Part shown: positions 58,271-64,000 of the stretch, piece by piece
How positions within the stretch are numbered: the stretch's first letter is position 1
Layout of the letters: the number at the start of each line of letters is the position of its first letter
Assembly (NCBI GenBank): GCA_035505915.1
Contig: DATJQI010000043.1
Location: 1 to 64,000, forward strand
Direction: 5' to 3'
DNA: 64,000 nt
Origin: 40CM-2-70-7 sp035505915
Lineage (GTDB): Bacteria > Gemmatimonadota > Gemmatimonadetes > Gemmatimonadales > GWC2-71-9
Notes under the pieces: model-generated
What the model saw: the letters and a program-made list of their open reading frames with translations, nothing else
Told to the model about the DNA's origin: nothing
Databases searched by the model: none
Program-made: the position numbers and the translations under genes

Positions 58271-58864
58271 CTAGCGCGCCGCGACCCCGGCCACCAGCAG
58301 TCGAGTCGCATCTTCGCGCCACCGCTGGCGCAGGGCGGGTTCATCCATCGCCAGTGACGGCGCGCTCGCGGAGACCATCGACTCGAGATTCAGGAATCCC
58401 ACCATCAGCACCAGAGCCTGGGCCGCGGTCAGGTGCGGGTCGACATCGTCCCGCACCTGACCGAGACCCTGGCCTTCGGCCAGCAGCACCACCAGCCGCT
58501 TCACCACCGGCGCGAACGGCGCCACGTCGACCTTCCCGGATCGGGTGAGCAGAGAAACCAGGTCGGGGTGCCCCGCGAAGAAGCCGTAGAGGCCGTCCAG
58601 CGTGCGCTCGAGCCGGTCGAGGGACCGCCCCGAGGGCGCTGCGAGTGCCGCCAGAGATTGCTCGAGCTCGGCGGCCGCCCGTCCCAACACCGCCTGAAAT
58701 AGCCCGCGCTTCGACTGGAAGTAGTAGAACAGGAGCTGCTTGTTGACGCCGGCGCTCCGAGCGATCTGCTCCATCCGGGCACCCTCGTACCCCCGCCTTG
58801 CGAACTCCCGCTGGGCCGAGTCGATAATTCGTAAAGCTCTGATATTATTGAGTTTATGTTTCAC
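58271..58864 (-). CDS. TetR/AcrR-family transcriptional regulator
   Basis: The 197-residue regulator has the TetR helix-turn-helix (about residues 10-55: ARRGYEGARMEQIARSAGVN, then KQLLFYYFQSKRGLF) and a helical ligand-binding half of normal size. The start is uncertain: GTG 58864 (MKHKLNNIRALRIID) is used; a TTG at 58879 would add five residues but sits inside a palindrome. The 5-prime end is AT-rich compared with the rest of the gene and the genome. Its target could be its own gene or the alpha/beta hydrolase upstream. The stop is adjacent to the convergent lon stop. Confidence 0.86.
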   Translation of the reverse strand: MKHKLNNIRALRIIDSAQREFARRGYEGARMEQIARSAGVNKQLLFYYFQSKRGLFQAVLGRAAAELEQSLAALAAPSGRSLDRLERTLDGLYGFFAGHPDLVSLLTRSGKVDVAPFAPVVKRLVVLLAEGQGLGQVRDDVDPHLTAAQALVLMVGFLNLESMVSASAPSLAMDEPALRQRWREDATRLLVAGVAAR

Positions 58865-58873
58865 ATTACAATT

Positions 58874-58893
58874 TATCAACCATAGAGTTGATA
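58874..58893. promoter_or_regulatory. Operator-like palindrome upstream of the TetR/AcrR gene
   Basis: TATCAAC (58874-58880) and GTTGATA (58887-58893) are perfect 7-bp arms with a 6-nt centre, ending 10 bp before the GTG start. AT-rich sequence on both sides suggests the promoter is here. It lies in the short gap after the alpha/beta hydrolase stop. Confidence 0.55.
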
Positions 58894-58897
58894 TAAT

Positions 58898-59830
58898 CTA
58901 CATCATTGCCACGTTTGCGGGAGGGGCGGGGAGCCCCTGCTCCAGGAAGGCGATGAGAGAGCGGTCGAGGGCAGCCGGCGCCTCATCGGGCACGTCGTGG
59001 CCGGCGTCGGGCACCAGGACAAAAGCCACCCGCGGCAACCGGAGCGCCATCCGCTGGCCGATGGTGACCGGAATCCACCGGTCGGCGGCCCCCCACACCA
59101 CCAGGGTGGGGATGCGGATGGAGTCGAGCCGGCCGGCGAGAGCCGTGAAGTCGAACTGACGGGCCACCCCGGCCAGCGCCCGGCCGAAGCCGGGCTCGGC
59201 CACCGGCGCGTAGTACTGGTCGATGTCGGCCCCGGTGATCCGTCGGGGATCGGCGTACGCGGAGCGCAGCGCGGCGGCGACGCCGCTCCGCCCCCGGAGA
59301 CCCGCGAGCACCCGTCCGAGGAGGGGCGCGCGGGCGATTCGGGCGAGCAGCGGGAGGTGAGTGCCGAAACCGGCCGCGTCCACCAGCACCAGACCCCGGA
59401 CCCGATCCGGAGCCTCTAGTGCCGCCAGGGCCGCGATCTCTCCCCCCATCGAGTGGCCCACCAGGACGACGTCCGAGAGGTGCAGCGAGTCGAGGAAGTG
59501 GACCGCGAGGGTCGCGAGCTCGCCAGCATGATATCCCGTCCCCGGTTTGTCGGACCCCCCGAACCCGCGGTTGTCGAACGCCACGACGTGAAACCCCGCC
59601 GCCGCGACCGGCCCGATGACGCCCCGCCACGAGTAGATCGACCCCCCGAGTCCGTGGATGAGGACCACGGGCGGGCCGGAGCCCGCTTCGACGTAGCGGA
59701 TTCTCGTCCCGTCCACGACGACGTACCGGGACGTGAGGCCGGTGCCGGCGGGATAACGGGACGCGTCGGGAATCGGGGCGGCCCGGCAGGCCACCCCAAG
59801 CAGAGCAAGTCCCAGCGCGGCCCTTCTCAC
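58898..59830 (-). CDS. Alpha/beta-fold hydrolase, exported
   Basis: This 310-residue hydrolase has an N-terminal export signal with an imperfect lipobox ending in Cys15 (LGVAC). The catalytic serine is Ser127 in VGHSMGGE, the acid is probably in WGAADRWIP and the histidine in PDAGHDVPDE. IHGLGGSIYSW is the oxyanion-hole loop. Substrate unknown; esters, lactones or epoxides are all possible. The start overlaps the stop of the trmB-like regulator gene upstream by 4 nt, so the regulator probably controls it. Confidence 0.88.
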   Translation of the reverse strand: MRRAALGLALLGVACRAAPIPDASRYPAGTGLTSRYVVVDGTRIRYVEAGSGPPVVLIHGLGGSIYSWRGVIGPVAAAGFHVVAFDNRGFGGSDKPGTGYHAGELATLAVHFLDSLHLSDVVLVGHSMGGEIAALAALEAPDRVRGLVLVDAAGFGTHLPLLARIARAPLLGRVLAGLRGRSGVAAALRSAYADPRRITGADIDQYYAPVAEPGFGRALAGVARQFDFTALAGRLDSIRIPTLVVWGAADRWIPVTIGQRMALRLPRVAFVLVPDAGHDVPDEAPAALDRSLIAFLEQGLPAPPANVAMM

Positions 59831-60486
59831 ATCCCACCCACGGCGGCCGCTCCCAACTGTACCAGAAGAGGATGAGCGCTCCAGAGCGCGCGCAGGAGCT
59901 CCCCGCCCCCCGAGGCCGAGAAAACCCGGGTTCGGTCAATGAGGACGATGATCGGCGCCCCCTCGTCCACCGTCCCGGCCGACAGCCCTTCGGGATCCTC
60001 GGCCGTCCCTGAGATCCGGATGCTCAGCGCGGCGCGGGCCCGGGCCCGCCGCCACGCCGGGAGCGTCGGCTTCCACAGCTCGGCCGAGACCGTGCCCACG
60101 ACGGAGTGCTCGGCGCGGGCCACGAGCTGCTGGAGCGCGTTGGCGGTCGGGCGCAGCCCCTCCGCCGTGTGGACGTTGGGCTCGGGACCGCCGGCGCTGC
60201 CCTCCAGGGCCCGGCTCAGCCGGTCGAGCGCCTGTCCCTGCGCCGCGGCGACCTGGGCGACGAGACCGGACGGGTCGGCGGCGCGGTACTGCGCCGGACG
60301 GCCTCCCTGCCGGGCCGCGGCGCCGCGGGTGACCAGGCCTTCGAGGGCCGCGTAGGCGTTGGCCCGGGCCAGGCGGCACGCCTGCGCCACCGCGTACCCG
60401 GTCGAGGGACCGAGACGGAGCAGGGATGCGTACACGATGGATTCGGTGGGGGTGAAGCCGAACGGAGTGAGGTCGATCGGAGCCAT
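59827..60486 (-). CDS. TrmB-like transcriptional regulator
   Basis: The 219-residue protein has an N-terminal winged-helix of the TrmB group (about 8-75: FGFTPTESIVYASLLRLGPS, then GYAVAQACRLARANAYAALE) followed by a linker and a C-terminal sensor region (about 110-215) resembling the TrmB effector domain. TrmB proteins in archaea respond to sugars; bacterial members are less known. The ATG lies inside a perfect 48-bp palindrome (60476-60523). No Shine-Dalgarno precedes it. Coupled with the downstream alpha/beta hydrolase gene by ATGA. Confidence 0.83.
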   Translation of the reverse strand: MAPIDLTPFGFTPTESIVYASLLRLGPSTGYAVAQACRLARANAYAALEGLVTRGAAARQGGRPAQYRAADPSGLVAQVAAAQGQALDRLSRALEGSAGGPEPNVHTAEGLRPTANALQQLVARAEHSVVGTVSAELWKPTLPAWRRARARAALSIRISGTAEDPEGLSAGTVDEGAPIIVLIDRTRVFSASGGGELLRALWSAHPLLVQLGAAAVGGM

Positions 60487-60523
60487 AACGTAGTAGCAGA
60501 AGCTACTACGTTATGGCTCCGAT
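60476..60523. promoter_or_regulatory. Perfect 22-bp-arm palindrome over the trmB-like start codon
   Basis: Left arm 60476-60497 and right arm 60502-60523 are exact reverse complements with an AGAA loop. The core is ACGTAGTAGC/GCTACTACGT. The left arm includes the first codons of the trmB-like gene (start codon 60486-60484), and the right arm carries a mirror copy of ATGGCTCCGAT on the plus strand. It could be an operator, and in read-through RNA it would bury the start codon in a hairpin. Confidence 0.85.
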
Positions 60524-60530
60524 TACAACA

Positions 60531-61607
60531 TCAGACGACTTCGATGGGGAGTCCGAGGAGGCGGGCGATCAAGCCCAGGCGGAAGCTGATGTCGGTCTGG
60601 CGCTGCGCGGGGCTCTTGCCGGCGCCCTCCAGCGGGAAGTAGTGGGTGATGATGGAGCTCACCGTTTTGGGGGAGGACCGGAGCGCCTTGGGGCTCCAGA
60701 TCCCCTGGTCGTCGCACTCGCTGTAGAGCCGGGCCAGCACCCTGCTGGCGGAGGGGATCTGCCGCACCAGGCCGAGCCGGGCGAGGAGCTCCAGCCAGTA
60801 GACCGCGAACGGCACGTCGGGGATGTGGCCGTGGGCGTCCGCCCGAAGCGGGTCCCCCATCAGGACGAAAAGGGGCGGCATGATCTTCTTGCCGGCCAGC
60901 TGGAAGAAGGCGCGCTTGGGCGCGGGGGTCGAGAAGTACGTCCCCAGGCGCTCGATGAATCCGGAGCGCTCCCGCTGGAGCGCGGGCAGGAAGGCGAGCA
61001 TTTCGATGGCGAAGATCGTCGGGGGCGTGGCCTCGGGCTCGAGGACGGTCTTGCCCTGCGCCTTCTTGAACGGGCGCTCCACCACGGGTCCGCGGAGATA
61101 GGCCGAGATGGACGTCGCGATGTTGTGAGCGGCGCCCCGGAGCCGGGGGTCCTCGCCGCGGCCGGCGCGGGCGAGCGCGGCGGCGGCGGCTTCCCGTCCC
61201 ACGCTTCGAGCCCACAGGCCCAGGCCCGGATCGGTCTTGGCGGGTCGCTGGAATTCGACGAGGAGCGCGGGGTCGGTGTCGCGCGAGAGCAGGCGGAACA
61301 GGAACCGGTCCGCGATCCGGAACGGGCGCTGGTCCCCGGGCCATCCCATCTCCAGCAGCCGGCGGTACTGCGAGACCGTGCCGATTTCGGTCCACCCCAT
61401 CGCCTTGTTGGGCCCGGGTGCGAGCAGGTTGTTCCCCCACAGGCCGGTATCCCGTTGCTTTCGGGCGATCGCCTGCGCCGGCTTGTATTCGAGCGCCTGC
61501 ACCGCCAGCTCGGCAAGGCGCACCGGGTCGCGGGCCGCCTCGGGCGCCGCTTCAGCCATCGCGCGATACTGAATCGGGGGGCTCGCTGCTTCGAGAAGCC
61601 AGGACAA
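60531..61607 (-). CDS. Unknown alpha-helical protein, WLLE-type
   Basis: I do not assign a function. The 358-residue product starts at TTG 61607 with SWLLEAASPPIQYRAMAEAA; ATG 61559 is an alternative but would drop the WLLE segment. The sequence is mostly helical and contains KPAQAIARKQRDTGLWGNNL, similar in style to repeats of terpene cyclase-like toroid proteins (ILARQ, GxWG). It has no signal peptide. It lies 44 bp upstream of the trmB-like gene on the same strand, across the palindrome. Codon use is typical of the region. Confidence 0.7.
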   Translation of the reverse strand: MSWLLEAASPPIQYRAMAEAAPEAARDPVRLAELAVQALEYKPAQAIARKQRDTGLWGNNLLAPGPNKAMGWTEIGTVSQYRRLLEMGWPGDQRPFRIADRFLFRLLSRDTDPALLVEFQRPAKTDPGLGLWARSVGREAAAAALARAGRGEDPRLRGAAHNIATSISAYLRGPVVERPFKKAQGKTVLEPEATPPTIFAIEMLAFLPALQRERSGFIERLGTYFSTPAPKRAFFQLAGKKIMPPLFVLMGDPLRADAHGHIPDVPFAVYWLELLARLGLVRQIPSASRVLARLYSECDDQGIWSPKALRSSPKTVSSIITHYFPLEGAGKSPAQRQTDISFRLGLIARLLGLPIEVV

Positions 61608-61764
61608 CGGCAGGCGGTGCGAAGTAGGAAGTTCCAGATCTTCTCCGAGGCAGATGGTGGTAAAACGGGCGCAAACTTACCCCCCCCTACTAAGTCCAGC
61701 AATGACTCTCCGTTAAAGGACCATCGACTACTCCGTAAGTCACATGTGGATATATTTTTACGAA

Positions 61765-61836
61765 ACAGCCCCTTATTCGCGTCGAGGCTGCAAGTTGTTG
61801 CACAGGGAGGGGCTGTCGCCTTGCTCGGCTCCGAGC
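61765..61836 (+). promoter_or_regulatory. Hairpins in the aconitase leader
   Basis: ACAGCCCCT (61765-61773) pairs with AGGGGCTGT (61808-61816), and GCTCGG (61823-61828) pairs with CCGAGC (61831-61836) across a 2-nt loop. Both lie in the 248-bp gap before the aconitase gene, which otherwise is AT-richer (GGATATATTTTTACG at 61748-61762). They may form a structured 5-prime leader. Confidence 0.45.
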
Positions 61837-61855
61837 ACCGGGGCATTTTTCGCGA

Positions 61856-63877
61856 ATGCTCGACGCGCTCAAGTCCCGTCCAGTCAACAAGCTGCCGGAC
61901 CATGTGCGGCTCCAGGGGCGGGTGCTGTTTCTGGCCGAGGATGCGGACCTGGTGCGGCGCCAGCTCGAGGGAGAAGACCTCGCCTGGACCCCGGCCATTC
62001 CGCTGCGCGACAACATCTCGACCGACGAAATCACTCCCGCCTATATCTGCTACTACTACGACGAGACGCTCGGGGAATTCCCGTATCTCGGCTTGAAGTG
62101 CGGCGATCGGTTTCCGATCACCCGCGGATCCGTGAAGCGGGGCGGGTTCGTGGCGTCGGTGTCGGGCAAGCGGCGGGGCAAGGGCTCCTCGCGCGAGCAG
62201 TCGCCCTACGCCGAGATGTGCGCGGGCATCCGGCTCGTGATCGCCGAGAACATCGAGCGGATCTACCGGGAGAACTGCCAGAACCTGGGCGTCCTCACCA
62301 CCACGGACTTCTCGATCATCGAGCGGGTGCGGCGCGGCGAGGACATCCCGTTGGCGGCCTTCACGGAAGGCGAAGGCGAGATCACGCGCGGCATCATCGA
62401 ATACGGCGGGCTTTTCAACTACAACGTCGCCCGGCTGCAGGGCAAAGTCGTGCTCAGCCCCCCGGCCACAGCGCGGCGTCCCATGACGCTGGGCGAGAAA
62501 GTCCTCGCCCGGCACTGGGTGGTCGATCCTTCCAAGGGCAAGGTCGGCGTGCCGGCGGTGAAGCCCGGAGACGAAGGCTTCGTCGTCACCGACATCCGGT
62601 TCAGCCACGAGTACGTCACGCCGATGGCCGCCATCTTTTTCGAGCAGCTGGTGGGGCGGGACGAAAAGGTCCTCGATCCCGCGTCGGTCCTGCTCTTCCG
62701 CGACCACCTGACCTTCCTGGGCGAGGCGATGACGCCGGAGCGCATCAAGGAAGGACTCCTGGACGTCGCCAACCAGCTGGAGAAGAAGCAGCGGGAGTTC
62801 GCGCAGAAGCAGGGCATCCGGCTCTACGGCGAGCTGCGCCTGGGCCATCACGGCTCCGAGGCGATCTGCCATTCCAAGATTCTCGAGTCCCACGCCCTGC
62901 CGGGGCAGGTCATCATCGGCAGCGATTCACACACGCCCCACGCGGGCGCGGTGGGCTGCGTGGCGTTCGGCGTCGGCACCACCGCGATCTTCAATTCCTG
63001 GATCACGAAGGACGTCCGGCTCACCGTGCCCGAGACGGTGAAGGTCGTGGTGCGCGGCGCCAAGCCGGTGAACGTCACCGCCAAGGACTACATGCTCGAG
63101 ATCCTGCGCCATCCCTACATCAAGAGCGGGCAGGCGATCGGGAAGCTGGTGGAATACTGCGGCGAGGCCGTGGAAGCGCTGTCCGTGGACGAGCGGGCCA
63201 CCATGACCAACATGACCGCCGAGGTGGGCGGATTCACCGGGTACGTGGCGCCCGACGAGAAGACCGTCGCCTACCTGATGGACTACCGGAAGCTGTCGCG
63301 CGAGGACGCCCGGAAGGCCTGCGCCGATCTGGCGTCCGATCCGGGCGCCGAGTATTGCGAAGTCATCGAGATCGACGCCTCCCGGCTGAAGCCGATGGTG
63401 GCGCTCCCCGGCGACCCGGGCAACGGCGCGTACATCGACGAGCTGGGCGCCCCCGTGAAGGTGGAGATCGCCTACGCCGGATCGTGCACGGCGGGCAAGA
63501 AGGAAGACATGGACATGTACGCCCGGGTCCTGAAAGAAGCGGTGGACCGGGGCCAGCACGTCGCCCCCGGCGTGAAGTTCTTCATCCAGTCGGGATCACA
63601 GGATGTGAAGCGGTACTGCGAGGAGAACGGCTACCTCGACATCTTCCGGCAGGTGGGCGCCACCTTCCTCGAGCCGTCCTGCGGCGCCTGCATCAACGCC
63701 GGTCCCGGGGTGTCGCGGACCAAGGACGAAGTCACCATCAGCGCCATCAACCGGAACTTCCCCGGGCGCTCGGGCCCGGGCCAGCTCTATCTCGCCAACC
63801 CCTATACGGTGGCCGCCTCGGCCATCGCGGGCTTCATCACGGAGTGGGAGCCGGCGGGGAAGACAAGGACCCGGTAA
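61856..63877 (+). CDS. Aconitate hydratase, swivel-domain-first type
   Basis: This 673-residue aconitase carries the swivel (LeuD-like) domain first, at about residues 20-210 (DNISTDEITPAY, SVKRGGFVASVSGKRRGKGS), then the large Fe-S domain. SDSHTPHAGAVGCVAFGVGT, YAGSCTAGKKEDM and LEPSCGACINAGPGVSRT supply the [4Fe-4S] cysteines and active site. The order matches AcnB without its HEAT domain, and differs from AcnA. It interconverts citrate and isocitrate or a related substrate; homologues act as homoaconitase or methylisocitrate dehydratase too. Its leader holds two hairpins. The 3-prime end overlaps a convergent fragment by 41 nt. Confidence 0.92.
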   Translation: MLDALKSRPVNKLPDHVRLQGRVLFLAEDADLVRRQLEGEDLAWTPAIPLRDNISTDEITPAYICYYYDETLGEFPYLGLKCGDRFPITRGSVKRGGFVASVSGKRRGKGSSREQSPYAEMCAGIRLVIAENIERIYRENCQNLGVLTTTDFSIIERVRRGEDIPLAAFTEGEGEITRGIIEYGGLFNYNVARLQGKVVLSPPATARRPMTLGEKVLARHWVVDPSKGKVGVPAVKPGDEGFVVTDIRFSHEYVTPMAAIFFEQLVGRDEKVLDPASVLLFRDHLTFLGEAMTPERIKEGLLDVANQLEKKQREFAQKQGIRLYGELRLGHHGSEAICHSKILESHALPGQVIIGSDSHTPHAGAVGCVAFGVGTTAIFNSWITKDVRLTVPETVKVVVRGAKPVNVTAKDYMLEILRHPYIKSGQAIGKLVEYCGEAVEALSVDERATMTNMTAEVGGFTGYVAPDEKTVAYLMDYRKLSREDARKACADLASDPGAEYCEVIEIDASRLKPMVALPGDPGNGAYIDELGAPVKVEIAYAGSCTAGKKEDMDMYARVLKEAVDRGQHVAPGVKFFIQSGSQDVKRYCEENGYLDIFRQVGATFLEPSCGACINAGPGVSRTKDEVTISAINRNFPGRSGPGQLYLANPYTVAASAIAGFITEWEPAGKTRTR

Positions 63878-64000
63878 TCCGGATCTTGATGGCGTCGATT
63901 CCGCCCGAGAAGGACCGCCCGTTCGAGACCGACGTCGCCGAATCGGGCACCAGCTTGGCCGTCAGATGGAAATCCCCGTTCATCGATCCGTGCGACGCCG
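63837..64000 (-). CDS. C-terminal fragment of an unknown protein
   Basis: The minus-strand frame is open from the right edge (64000) to a TGA at 63839-63837, giving 53 residues including MNGDFHLTAKLVPDSATSVS and a Ser/Pro-rich end. It overlaps the aconitase stop by 41 nt, convergently. High third-position GC supports coding. The remaining part lies outside the window, so function cannot be given. Confidence 0.5.
   Translation of the reverse strand, partial: ASHGSMNGDFHLTAKLVPDSATSVSNGRSFSGGIDAIKIRITGSLSSPPAPTP

Noticed and set aside
60513..62096. Plus-strand frame starting MAPITTSDDF at the palindrome
   Set aside because: The start is a mirror copy from the inverted repeat and the frame is antisense to the WLLE-type gene before running into aconitase in a wrong phase.

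Overview
The window is a densely packed, very GC-rich bacterial chromosome segment. Gene content and protein style suggest the phylum Gemmatimonadota: long membrane-anchored Ser/Thr kinases with TPR-like outer parts, a fused two-oxoacid dehydrogenase E1, a sufBCDSU cluster, and many start/stop codon overlaps. That placement is inferred, because no rRNA or tRNA gene was found. The mnmG-parS-parA-parB block suggests a position near the replication origin.

Layout. 1-800: start of a ferredoxin gene (fdxA, minus) divergent from a short TetR gene, with five copies of a 16-bp palindrome between or over the starts. 800-9750 (minus strand): a large receptor-like Ser/Thr kinase, thiC with a TPP riboswitch that contains its ribosome binding site, a secreted GH38 alpha-mannosidase and a divergent peptide deformylase. 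9800-18000 (plus): a MobA-like nucleotidyltransferase, sufBCDSU for Fe-S cluster assembly, and an ABC-2 exporter. 17940-18471: a foreign-looking four-helix-bundle gene framed by inverted repeats. 18500-24400: mnmG, two parS sites, parA, parB, an M23 peptidase, a bactofilin and a Nif3-like protein. 24400-28100: an MFS transporter and an MBL-fold hydrolase facing a queG operon with two unknown 88-residue proteins. 28094-33605: aminotransferase, LOG-like protein, deoxyhypusine-synthase-like protein, MFS transporter and a four-zinc-ribbon metallopeptidase in one tight plus-strand run. 33649-36736: a DUF481 protein, a BI-1/YccA protein, a strong terminator and a secreted HEAT-repeat protein. 36729-43127: GlpD (minus), then a thiolase, FadJ and proline dehydrogenase. 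43124-51586: rsgA, a MazG-like protein, a DUF1015 protein, a lipoprotein amidohydrolase, two paralogous TPR proteins and an S41 protease. 51602-64000: fused E1, a second kinase, Lon, regulators, an alpha/beta hydrolase, an unknown protein and an AcnB-ordered aconitase.

Regulatory DNA is the most unusual part. It includes the TetR operator array, a perfect 22-bp-arm palindrome over the trmB-like start codon, nested inverted repeats around the four-helix-bundle gene, a CCTGACC heptamer repeat seen at two loci, a sigma-54-like site before lon, and a recurring TAnnTT box 7-8 nt before start codons that lack a Shine-Dalgarno sequence (probable leaderless transcripts). Two genes appear to start at CTG within CTGA overlaps. 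No CRISPR array, rRNA, tRNA, prophage or complete insertion sequence was seen. All calls rest on reading the sequence; no database search was run.
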